DNA from: Ascidia mentula
Taxonomy: Eukaryota > Chordata > Ascidiacea > Phlebobranchia > Ascidiidae
NCBI GenBank assembly: GCA_947561715.1
Contig: OX387201.1
Location: forward strand, 3,490,001 to 3,554,000
Direction of reading: 5' to 3'
DNA: 64,000 nt
Shown here piece after piece: positions 50,651 to 64,000 of the stretch. Every line of letters starts with the position of its first letter. Position 1 is the first letter of the stretch. Made by a program: the position numbers and the translations under genes. Under the pieces are notes generated by a model, which searched no databases, had not been told where the DNA came from, and saw nothing but the letters and a program-made list of their open reading frames with translations.

Positions 50651-53600
50651 CTCCAATTTGCGCCAGTCGAATTAGGCCTTCCGCAACCTTAAAAAATCGC
50701 GTACATCTTTGGTTAGGGTCCCAAGTATCGCTGGCGCAGGAGGTAATTATCAACGTTCGGTTCCTAATTTATGAAACCACAACACCTCCTCTGGTTAACG
50801 GTGCTAGGCCGTGTAACGGGCCGACACGACTAATTGGCCTGGAGACCGAGCGGAAATAGACGTGTTTGTTAACCAGGCTCTTCAAACTGGTTTTCCTGAA
50901 CACGTACAACTTGCAAGCTCTCTGTGATCTTATCACGCCCTACCAGCCGCATGAAATATGTCAGATATGCTCCAAGGTGTCAAGGAATTCGGTTCCCACG
51001 CCTGTCTCGATTTGGTGCGGGGGAATCACGGACAAGATCTGAGGACTGGAGATAACGCGTATAATTTGCGTCGTGCCTGACCATCCCAACTTTGGACGAA
51101 ATCTTTCCAACTTTCCTGACTCAATGGCACGATTTTAATTTACTCCAACATGCATCTAAAAAAGTAGCGGGCGAGGTTTGGGAATCGCACGATCATGCTG
51201 CACGACTGTCACCGCATTTTGCTGTTTTGACAGTTTGTGTTGGATAAAGCTTTAGATTGAAATGCCTTCTGTGAAAACGATTGTTGCTTACGCATGTTAG
51301 ACAACTTCACCTTGTTCCTGTTTGATAGTATGAAAAGACAACCTTCATAGACAAGCATATTATTTAAAGAATGTCGCAAATGTGTATTACCGGTTTAACA
51401 CATAAATGTATATCATTCTGGTGGCATTTTGAAGGCAAAGTTTCACGTTTCTTTCGTTTCTACTTACGGACAGGGATTAAGAAAGACAGCTGCACATTTC
51501 GGTGGTGATAAGATACTGTTACACACACGCAACGACCGACGCTTATAGGTAGAAGGTGAATGTGACCCCACGGTCCTCACGATTCGTTTATATTTAAAGA
51601 TCTACGGGCGCAAAGTGAGCATAAAAGCCTTTTAATGTTTGGTTCCACATAAAGAGACGCTACACCTGTGACCTTGAAACCTAAGATTCAAGTGGTGTTG
51701 TCGAGACAGGGCAGGGTCCGAAAACATGATGACGGATTGCGCTAATTACAGACTATAACCGTACTTTTCCTAACAGCACCGCTCTACATACCCGGTAGTT
51801 AGGTCAATATAGTTGTCGCTCAATACAATGGGATCTAGAAAGCGAAGTGGGTGTTTTTCAGTGTCGATGATACTTTTCTCACTAACCCGATGCTATATAT
51901 GCACATGGTCGTTTGTAGGCCCGGATGTTGCACTTCAATGCGGAAACCTACAAAACAACAAGGTCAGTCCACGACGCCTGTGATGACGTCAGATAGTGCC
52001 CTGCCCGAACTCCAAACACGGGGAGGATGACATCTCGCGCCATTATCAGATCATGCGGGTTTCTGTCTTATCGCAATAATCTACAGCCATTCTCATGACC
52101 CTTAAAGATTGCATCAAAAGTTAATCGGCGTTGCGCGTGGGGAAAGGAAAATGACATTTATCGCTCGTGTCCACGCCCTGTTGGACGATATCCGCAGATG
52201 ATTAGAGGGCGACAGGTCACTGGATCGGGTTCCTGCTTCAAAAATGTATTGTCTTTCGTTCTGGCATCTACATCAGTGGTCATGGACGCCCGCAAAAAAA
52301 AACTCAGGAGGAATTAGTTTCTGTGCTGGTTTTACGTTTCGAATTGCCCGCCAATAAAGTAAGTGATTGTTTACTGTTTTTAGGGGGGAATTTCCAACCT
52401 TGCCCCCATGTGGCGCTTACTCAGCAGCGTAAATGACGAATGCGCTTCAACCAGGGCAAGAATTCGTGTAAATACTTTAATATTTTCCGAAACTGGCGTT
52501 TCCTGTAATGGGTTACAGGTTGTGCATTTCCTAATGCACACAGAGGTGACGCATTTCTGGAATTATTGCAATCCTTTTCCTACAACTTTGTCATCTTCAT
52601 TGTGCATTGCCGACTGCTACATGGCATGATGGTTTGAGAATCTGGACACCTTGTTTCCTGTTTACGCCGCAAGAAGTCTGGTGTATATTTGGGCCTGTAA
52701 CCGCTAATATATCTTTGATGTAAAGATGAAACCTTTCGTCAGTATTTTGACGTCAATAACGGTTCGATAGACCGCAAGAGATGAAAGCTGTTTGTGTTGT
52801 ACTGTCATAAAGCCGCAGGACGCCATTGCAGAATTGCTCACAACTCTGTGAACGTGACGGTCTTGTGACACGATTCAAGCATGAATCCTTAAATGGGCCT
52901 TTGGCTGAGAATAATTGACTACGGCGGTTTTTTGAATCACTTATCGCGTCCACGTCGCAATCCGAAAATTGTGTGGTTTGTGTTGAGCAGGAAGTTTTCT
53001 GAAAACGTTCTTCTGCGATGTATAGGTATTTTTCGTGGGTGTGCAAGATTATGTGCTTCCCAGGGGTTCCCAAATTTGCTTGATCTGAAGTTCAAATTTG
53101 TGTTTATGTGGTAGTTCATGGCTAACCATGTGCTGCAAATTTTAGATATAAAGACCAGCGAATATAAACATTCACACTATATATCTATATGAAAACAGTG
53201 AGAAACAAGAATTCAACAAATCACAACTTACAAAAACGTCACAAAATCGATCAAGTCTGCGTCTAATCGACCAGACTGCAAATAAAATGTTACAAGCCAC
53301 AAAGCATGCAATGGGCGTGACCGAGCAGCACATATTTCATATGACAGGAATACAAAATAATCTCAAGTTCGTGTCACAAACACAAGAGTTGGATAATTTA
53401 GGAATGAATAATTAAATCTCACGTTTTACCTCAAAACCCATTCCAACATGTCAATTAAGGTTGGGTTCCAAACGGTCGCGTTTAACACGCCCTTAAATCG
53501 CTTTTAATGGCAACGCACGAGAAATATATATTCGCAACTCACGTACTTTAATCTTCGTCACGTTTTTAATACCAAAAACGCCAACACACAAGAACGCAAC

Positions 53601-53886
53601 TTTCTCCAGCTCTTTGCATGCCGTCCGAATCTGCCATTCAAAAAAAATTTGAATAGAACTCAAGTAGGATTTGGGTGGGCGATCGCCAACTTGCAGACGA
53701 TTTAACTCCAATCTGCTTGAATGTAAGCAAACCTTTTTGCATGATCACCCGGTCGCCTCCGACGAGATTTGCCGCATACCTTGAGACAAGAATCTATTTC
53801 GGACTTATCTGAGGCACGCTTGCAAACCCCGTCAGGCTCGGTTCAATCGCCTGTGAACTTCTGGTTGTTTTTGTTTCGAAAAGGTC

Positions 53887-54600
53887 ATGATTGATTTGCT
53901 TGCGATAAATCTAGTTCTGGTTGGGGCTCATCACGACAACAAGCGTGGTCAGTGGAGTTTGGTGCTCGCAGCATTTTCACCACCTGGTACCTGTTTAAGC
54001 CGCAATCCATGTTTGCTTGCGAGGTGCCTTACCCTTTGCCCAACCCTGGACATGGTCACGTATTTGGCAAACTGCATGCAATCAACACGTGATTGCGATC
54101 GTTGCTCGCAAGGACAGAACGTTTGGACGAAATATTCTGAACATTTTATTCTTAACATAGTTTATGTTTATATTTTATTTGCTGTGGAGTCACTATGTTG
54201 CTTTGCATGTTGTGCTGTAATGCTTACTTTTGTTTGGAAATCGGTAATATATGCCCAATATCGCTTGTGTGTAACTGTCATGAGGGTGGAAGGAGAACAC
54301 ATAATTTTGCGTGTTCTTACCGCAGCCAAAAATAAATTGCATTTGCGACGGACTGCATTATATACGTATACTGTAGTCAAAGTAAATCCCATCAGAAACA
54401 AAGATCGTTCATTACGCAAATTCCTCAATTTTGTGTGCTATAAAAATATCCGTGTCAACGTGACAAGGACAACGTTCAGCAAGAAGTTTCTCGCCACACT
54501 GAAATTTCCCGTTATCATTTCGCACTTGGGGGCTCGAAGCAATCTGATAGGTCATCATTTCTCAGCAACCGAGCAATTTCCAAAAAAACTCTGTCGCTAG
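53887..54600 (+). CDS. Hypothetical single-exon open frame, 237 aa
   Basis: An uninterrupted frame from ATG to TAG is unusually long for non-coding sequence here. The product has a Cys-rich middle with a hydrophobic stretch (VYILFAVESLCCFACCAVML), then a basic C-terminal half, and no motif I recognise. Overlapping open frames on the other strand weaken the case. No signal peptide or splice context is seen. Confidence 0.2.
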   Translation: MIDLLAINLVLVGAHHDNKRGQWSLVLAAFSPPGTCLSRNPCLLARCLTLCPTLDMVTYLANCMQSTRDCDRCSQGQNVWTKYSEHFILNIVYVYILFAVESLCCFACCAVMLTFVWKSVIYAQYRLCVTVMRVEGEHIILRVLTAAKNKLHLRRTALYTYTVVKVNPIRNKDRSLRKFLNFVCYKNIRVNVTRTTFSKKFLATLKFPVIISHLGARSNLIGHHFSATEQFPKKLCR

Positions 54601-55084
54601 TTTTGAGCATGTAACGGATCGTTCAATCACATTGTTGCGTTGTGGCATGTTTCGCTAGATCCCTATCGGTCTGGTGTAAATTTGAAAAGCTATCATAAAT
54701 TTTGGCAAAAGTAAACTTGTTTTTATCTGAAGTCTGAAGGAAATTCGTATATGCGTTTAGTTATAAATTGCCCTAAATGGCATATTTGTCTGCGGGGTTG
54801 GAAATCTTGCGATGAGCTAATTGCGGGCGCACGGCAAATAAAACCTTTTTGTGGACTTTAAATACCAAGAACAACTTCAACAAATTCCTTTACAATGCGC
54901 AGGTGTTCATTATGGATTTGACAACACCGTGCAAACCGCAACCTTTGAAGGTCTTCAACGCCAAACGAATGTCGCCGAGAAACGGGATCTTAGACATGTA
55001 ATACTGTGGCTGTCTTTAACCTGGTTGTAGGAAAATTGAAATTCCTGTTGCTGCCAGGCATATTGCAATTTAAAATGTATATTG

Positions 55085-55175
55085 CAATTTAAAAATGAAA
55101 TATACGTGCTGTATTTTTTCGACGTTTCGTCTGCCATGCGGCGAGACTTCATCAGCTATTGATACCGAAATTTTG
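55085..55175 (-). ncRNA. Hammerhead ribozyme-like motif with intact core
   Basis: On the minus strand, CTGATGA (55149-55155) is followed by a stem II that pairs (GTCT/AGAC and GCC/GGC around a GCAT loop), then GAAAC (55124-55128). A short stem III pairs ACGT with ACGT, leaving A as the cleavage-site base next to plus-strand position 55103. Stem I can form only a few pairs (AATA with TATT). The core therefore fits a type I hammerhead, but activity is uncertain because stems I and III are weak. It shares its central hairpin with the decayed copy at about 6300, so it belongs to a repeated family. Confidence 0.6.
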
Positions 55176-58100
55176 AAGTAAACTATTTTTGGATATATTT
55201 GTAAGAAAAATGTTCGCATTGTTCCGTTCGTTATAAATGGCTACATTAGAAAAAAACGCAATTGTATCTGTAAATCTCAAAATATTCATACATTTCGGTT
55301 ATAATCCAACTATCCATGGTATACATCGAAAACGTCTGCTTTATCATTAGCCAACTCATTATCGATGTACGAGTCATCAGACGGAAGCGGTTGCAGTATA
55401 GTCTCGTCCAGGCCGTAATTCTCGTGTCGTTATCACCAATCAACGCGGTTTAATCTGTTGGTGTTGCAAACAAGCAGATCTCTCGCAAGTTTCTCTAAAT
55501 GTCACATTCAACTTGCGCTAAATTTACTCTGTATTTGTGGAAGATATTACATGAGGTGAAGATTTGTGTTCATCCAGAAAGGCAATGACGAATATAAACA
55601 TAGAAATGTTTATTAATAAAATGTTTTATAATTTGGTGAAACATGCAATCTTTTTGCGCGCGAAACAAGAGGATTTTACTAGGTATTCATGTCTATTTTG
55701 GGATCAACCTGTTATGGATAATCAGGTTCGGAGAGGTAAAATCTTTTCTCCGTTTGAAACACCACGTTTCCAAAAAATTGGAAAACCAGCGGAAAAGCCA
55801 GACGGAAATTCTTCATCACAGTTGCACTGATATGGTGACAGGAAGTGGTGTTGTGACTCGGGCCAACTATGTTTGGTCAGACCACACCATCACGCCAATG
55901 CCAAATGCTGCACGTTAATTCCTGCAAACTGCCTTTGGCAACGCTGTCGGAGCTGCGAATTCCCCGTAGCGCACAACAAGGTGTTGAGCGATTGTGTTGT
56001 CACAATGACCGAAGCTCGCAAATCGCGCGACGTACGTGTTGAAAGAGTGTTTTTGAACTTGTAGCGGCCGTCGCAACCCGCTATTAGCCCACGATTAAAC
56101 GGAAATTCCTACCTCCTGCTGTCGAGTATATTTGCGCCCAACACTCATTGCGCCTCGTGACTTTGCAAGTTGTTCCTTGAATTAAACCCACCGTAATTGT
56201 GATTGTGGGAAGGGGTAATTGAGAAAAACAGAAATTACAGCCACACGGACCTATGTAAGTCGGTGGTGAAAACACCTTTTTGGGACATTTTTGAAAGATT
56301 TTTGTTCGGCCGCAATGCTTTAAAATATCCTGTTTTCGCGTTAAACATATTAAAACCCGGATAATGAAGCGTGTATTGTGTAACTGTGACTTGTCCACAC
56401 ATTGCATGTGAACTATTTGGGTATTCAATTCAAATTCATTTTTTCGTTTTACCGAATAAAAACGACACAAGCTGCATATTCCAAGGGACACCGAATCGAG
56501 GTCGCAGAGTTCACCGGTCAAAACAACTTTGTTTAAAAACTTGTTTCGTAACGTTGTCGAGCGACAATGCCTCTCCTGTGGTGGATTTTGTGTTGTTTTT
56601 CACCGACAGAGTAAACGGAGTTCGAAATTTGCCGCTATTTTTGCGGCCATGATCGGAAGTTTTGTTCATATACCACAATACCAGTTATCAAAAAGGCCGA
56701 TTTCTCCTACTTGGTCACTACTAGTACTGCGGGTGCAAAACATGTTACGTAAATTCTTACGAAACCTCAATGTTAAGTAAATGTTAAATTGTCTGTATTT
56801 TTCCGCTTTTCTCGGGAAGGTTTGTATTTCGAACGAACGGTGACGTCAAACTTGTTTTGAAACCGCATTCAGTGAAACCGTCTCTGGAGAATTGTTGTTG
56901 TTTGCGACACTTTACGAATTACGGTTTTCAATCCATCATTTGACAGTTCAGCATGGGTCACTCTTTTGCAAATGAAGCAAAAACAAGCTTCCCTATTCCC
57001 TACCAATCGTTGTGTAAATTTTGAAAACCAAAAGAAAGCTCACTAAATGTCTGATGTTTTATGGATTTTTTTGCAAATAAACAGAAATATATGCTATTTT
57101 GTATAGTTATCTCCGGACCACTGTGTATTTCTACTGTAAATAGAAATAAAATTCACTTTTCTGTGTTTCGCGTTATTGTACGTGAAGAAAATGTCCATTG
57201 GCCGAAACATCTAGTTGTCAATCGACCGAACTTCAACGTATTTTCGATCTGGCCGCAAATTTGAAAGTTGTACGAAGCCATTCCAACCCACGCATGACAT
57301 GACTTGTGACCTTTAGAATCGCCGCATTCTTCATCAGGCTGTATGGAGTCAATTCCTCGAATTCTTGAATTGCGTGTTTTCGCTTTCAGTTTCCTGATGC
57401 GTTGCTGAGAATTAGGGCCATGTCGGATTACCTTAAACAGGTATGATGCATCAAAACGATAACAGCTATTGGATATCACCAGTTAAAAAAATAAATACAT
57501 CATGTTGATGAAAACGAATGTTTTTAATATATTTGTCATATTTCGTAAGCCTAAATATTTTTGTGCTAATCGGGCAGTGACTCCAGTTTACTGGTAGTTT
57601 AAGCCCGAGTAATACTTCGTTAATTGCGTTGCATCGAGCTTTGTCACGTTATGCTTGTTCATGCGCACCACACCAATTCCGTCTCAATCCCCCGGGTCCT
57701 TTCCTTTCGGTTGGCTCATTTGCATGTTAAAATTTTCCACTCGAAACGGAAGCATGTTGCTTTCAGCCAATGTTCAGTTCGCCAGCAAAAAGTTTTGCGG
57801 CGCAATCCTGGATGCAGGATATGTTTTGCTTTTGCGTTACAATAACGATGATCCCCTAATTTTCATATTTTCCGAATGTCTTTTAATTTGACACAGATGT
57901 TTTTTTGACTTGGCACACAAAGGTACAAATGGCCCAAATAAATTCACAACAACAATATAATAAACTTTTTAGAGCAAAAACTTCAAGTGAATAGGCACCT
58001 TTAGTGTAACACAACGTACGGTTGAAAAAAAGTGCTATGTGAACAAATTCACATAAGTTTTCAAAATACAAAGAGAACATCCCAAAGCACGACTTGCAAG

Positions 58101-59409
58101 CTTGTTTCAGCACAACGTGCTATCTTATCGGCGAAATCAGAAACTAGCTTAAGTGCCTTAAACCTTTGCCGTTGCCGCTAAAGACGGATAATGTTACATA
58201 CCGACTGATAATGCGCAATTTCAGAGGAAAATGATGCTGGCCTGGTCGAGAAAAGCAGATTTTCCTCGCAGACTGATGATTTGTGACGCGTTGAATGCCC
58301 TTTGTCACGTCACAGGGCGGTTAAGTTTACGTGAGTTTGTTAATAACGCGTTTGTTATGGCTTGTTGGGTTGTTTTGTGCGGACTCTTGAACAGGTAAGA
58401 TTTTGTGTATATTTTTTAAAGGCGAATCGTTAACAATTTAGGATTTTGGTTCATCGAAAAGAGGTGTAATTATTTGTTTGACTTAACATTAAACTCTTTT
58501 CCGTTGTTTTTAAATACGAAACGTTTGACGATCCTGCCTGTGCTCGAATAGCATTCTTAAATTTACTCTACGTCACCCACTAGTGGTCAAATTATTTTAA
58601 ACGCAAACCTCCCCCTTAACAGTTAAAACGCATGAAGCGTCTCATCCTCAATTAATTGCACGTAAATATTACATTCACATGAAAAAATCGCTTTGTAGAT
58701 ATTTTTTTACCAATGTTACAATAGCCACGAGAGAGCTATATCGACTGGCACATAGAAACAATATCCACTTGCTTTGTCACAAGCCACTTTCACTTCCAGT
58801 CTCCGCGCGCCTACTTAAATAGTAGCGATTGTGAGGGCACAAGAGGCTCTGTTTATTATACGACGCGAGCAGCCATTCGCCTCTCTCAATATCGCCTTAC
58901 GCTGGCAAGTGCCTTTCCCATTGTTCCTTTTCAACGGGCCTTGTTATGACTATGTTCGCAGTCGGGCGGGGGTTGGCGGTTTGATTGTTGCGCTCGGGCG
59001 TAATTTGGCAAGACGGTCGTATCATTCGGTCATACGGAGGTGACATTTCCGTCGTTGCAGTGGGGGTTAGTTTCTGTGTTTTTCAGAGTAGACTAACGTT
59101 GAACGACGGCTTTCAATGGAGATGTTTTTATTGCGTTTGGCTGCTGTGCGTTTTCAGTTGTCTGCCATCAAATCTATGACTATAGAAACAACTAAGTTGT
59201 CGCATATGTGGTATGTTATATTTAGCAGTGTAGCATACAAGTAACAGTAATAAAAAATAGCCACTGGGAATGGAAAGCTTTAGACATGTCGGTGCTGGTT
59301 CGGGCAAGTCCGTGCAGGCTTCCGTTATTATGGTGCTTTTTAAAGGATGGAATGCTTGCTTTTCAGGTCTCTGTAGGAACATATTTATTAATCGTACTTT
59401 GAAGAAAAC

Positions 59410-62249
<2,840 letters not shown>

Positions 62250-63410
62250 ATTACCGATCGCCAAACGCAGACGCCTCGAGAATTCTTTTTTGATGTTTTA
62301 ACTGTTTCTGTTTACGCTTGTCTGAGATTAAAGCCGCCGAGATTGTTTTTGTGTGAGTCACATTTTGGCATTTCCAGTCTCTGCGTGGACGTACGTTCTG
62401 CGACTTTTCTTTTTACGTCAATGAATAAGCCTACTGCTTCTGGGAAGAGTTGTTTTCCGAAAGAGGGAACTTTGCCAGCGATGCGGTCCCCGCTAGTGAT
62501 GTGTTGCGCCGGGTATTGACCAATTTTCATTAGCCGGACTCGGCCGGATAACACACTTAATTTTACCGGATAGTTGGGAAAGCATTTTGTCCTAAAAGCG
62601 GACAAACATTTCACAAATTACTCGTTTTGGGACCCAGTCTGTGATACTAGCCGATTTTTCTGTTGTTTGTTATTAAGGTTTTTCGTGACTTGTTATACCA
62701 TATTAATAAATGCCCACGTTTATTTGTTCCACTCATGACAGGCTAACCTTAACAAAGCATTCTGTTTGGCAATCAAACATTTTTGCTATACCGATAAAAT
62801 GTACGAATCGGTGTTAACAAACTGCCGGATCCAAATTATTCGGCCGGATTTGATTGATAACTATCCGGATCCGGCCGGGCCGGATAATTTGGAACTGGGA
62901 ACATCACTAGTGCCCGCAGAGGCGTAACAACTACACCGATTTTAAAGATGCATATTGCCATGTACTTCCAGCAAATTATATTGGGCAAACCAAAGTAAGT
63001 CGTCTGGAAAAGTTTCAGAACTGGCTTCGCTAAAACCAAGGGAATATTACAACTTAACTCCACCAACCTCGTCGACTTTATGCACAAAACACAAAAGTTC
63101 TAAAAATATAAATTTATAAAAAGATTCGGATGTACAAGTAAACAAACAACGATATTAATGAACAATCTGGGCCACCGTGTGGTTTTCCATACTTCCAAAT
63201 TTAGCGAACCATTTCAATTCCAGCAACTGCCCAAGGCATTTCCTGTTATCTCGTTCAAATTTTCGCGGTTTGGAAAACCACCTGTTAAATTCAGCAATTT
63301 AACGCACAAAAAAATTCCAGCACTTGCATTGTTATGACGTCACGACCCAAGATACGCAAAATAAAAATCACGACTCTTGGATGGAAGTAAGGGTGGTATA
63401 TAGGCCGTCT
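62250..63410. other. Intergenic, containing one hAT-type MITE
   Basis: Apart from the element at 62495-62909, there is only a minus-strand open frame at 62312-62614, partly inside the element, with no recognisable motif. A TGACGTCA palindrome is at 63335-63342. Confidence 0.5.
62495..62909. mobile_element. hAT-type MITE with 8-bp target duplication
   Basis: The element starts TAGTGATGT and ends ACATCACTA (9-bp terminal inverted repeats). It is flanked by GTCCCCGC (62487-62494) and GTGCCCGC (62910-62917), an 8-bp duplication with one mismatch, the length typical of hAT insertions. The interior is rich in GGCCGGAT and its complement near both ends. At 415 bp it has no transposase and is non-autonomous. 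Confidence 0.75.
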
Positions 63411-63663
63411 TCATAAGCTAGACAAGGCGCCGCATTTGCACAGACTGTCCAGGGAACTTTCGCTTAAACTTTGCAACGCAAAAGTCGGGGCATCGGATTT
63501 GTAAAGAGCGAAAAATTGGTTTGGAGGGCGCCAGAGAGCGTAGCACTTGTGTGACGCCATACACCGGTAGTGAGCCAATCCTGCGTGGGGTGAAAGGTCA
63601 TCCAGGGGTACTGGGGTTTCTTCCACGCTGTCGGGTAGCGGAAATGACGTGCCAACAACGTGC
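63411..63663 (-). CDS. Probable 3' exon of a gene running off the right edge
   Basis: A strong acceptor (TTTGTGTTCACAG) opens onto GC-rich sequence that is open in two frames. One ends at 63464 (about 66 codons, with HFRYPTAWKKPQYPWMTF, GC-rich third positions); the other ends at 63411 (about 84 codons, with VEETPVPLDDLSPHAGLAHY). Third-base composition slightly favours the first. The aromatic-rich sequence is not recognised. Upstream exons would lie beyond 64000. Confidence 0.4.
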
Positions 63664-64000
63664 CTGTGAACACAAATGAAGGAGTTTTTACAGGAAAAAC
63701 TGTAGATCTTACTTATTCAGAGCGGCCATTTGCTACTTGTACAATATGGGGACCGACAGGACGCTCGGGTGAAATTGTTAGAAGCCTGTATTAGCGAAAG
63801 GCGTTGGCTTGCAGGACCCCTTTAAGGCGAGCAAGACAATTTTATTTACTTCAGTTTGTGTCTCTTCCTTTTTGATTATTGGAGTAAAAATCAGCGCTAG
63901 ACGCGCTTAATCTCCATACACACGTACGTAGAACATTATGTTGCTGTTGCTGCCAGATATATCATAATTTACTAATCTGTCCTTCAGACACAATTAACGT
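63664..64000. other. Right-edge non-coding sequence
   Basis: This probably lies within an intron of the minus-strand gene whose 3' exon ends at 63663. No exon seen. Confidence 0.35.

Larger units (their letters stand above)
43296..59409. other. 16 kb without a recognised gene
   Basis: This separates two divergently transcribed genes. I found no exon chain with agreeing phases. It contains an unidentified GC-richer coding-like block (about 46.2-50.6 kb), one 237-codon open frame (53887-54600), a hammerhead-like motif (about 55.1 kb) and TGACGTCA sites at 51984, 52748 and 56841. Long-range regulatory sequence, an unrecognised gene or decayed elements are all possible. Confidence 0.45.

Noticed and set aside
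56084-56521. Open frame of 145 codons, minus strand
   Set aside because: Cys-rich, low-quality composition without motifs or splice context; I do not support it as a gene.
57180-57345. Another CCTGATGA and CCGAAAC pair
   Set aside because: The two boxes are on opposite strands and cannot form one ribozyme.
62312-62614. Open frame of 100 codons, minus strand, beside CIMIP2C
   Set aside because: Its first part lies inside the hAT-type MITE and no acceptor with agreeing phase was found.

Overview
The window looks like nuclear DNA of a small-genome invertebrate chordate, most likely an ascidian tunicate of the Ciona type. This is inferred from chordate-type genes (AHI1, a FACIT collagen, CIMIP2C), many introns of only 55-100 bp, an AT-rich non-coding background and CpG-rich exons. 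No prokaryotic, CRISPR or operon structure is present. Gene models were built by hand from splice sites and codon phase; exon lengths keep phase in nearly every case.

Layout. (1) 0.8-3.8 kb: two divergently transcribed paralogs for small secreted proteins, each with two GCWKD-type cysteine-rich repeats and with identical lengths for the first three coding exons (70/167/136 nt). (2) 5.1-16.7 kb, minus: a complete AHI1 (jouberin) ortholog, a ciliary transition-zone WD40-SH3 protein, in about 32 exons. (3) 18.2-21.1 kb, minus: a nine-exon secreted protein with three Kunitz domains. (4) 25.3-37.7 kb, minus: a FACIT collagen with signal peptide, VWA domain, TSPN domain, interrupted triple helix and C-terminal GxCxxxxC signature. 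A second signal-peptide exon lies between the TSPN head and the collagen exons, suggesting a headless short isoform. (5) 38.9-43.3 kb, minus: a secreted protein with two thyroglobulin type-1 domains, a TIL domain and a very acidic Thr-rich tail. (6) 43.3-59.4 kb: a 16 kb stretch with no recognised gene, holding an unidentified GC-richer coding-like block near 46-50 kb and a hammerhead-ribozyme motif at 55.1 kb. (7) 59.4-62.2 kb, plus: a complete CIMIP2C (FAM166C) ortholog, a ciliary microtubule inner protein. (8) The last kilobase holds a probable 3' exon of a minus-strand gene running off the right edge.

Functionally there are two themes: motile or sensory cilium genes (AHI1, CIMIP2C) and secreted extracellular-matrix or protease-inhibitor genes (GCWKD pair, Kunitz, collagen, thyroglobulin/TIL). 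They are neighbours only; nothing shows co-regulation. Small non-autonomous elements sit between and inside the genes: a hAT-type MITE with its 8-bp target duplication, two other inverted-repeat elements, a near-perfect hairpin, three tRNA-derived SINE remnants and two copies of a hammerhead-like sequence. The palindrome TGACGTCA occurs at least 14 times in 64 kb.
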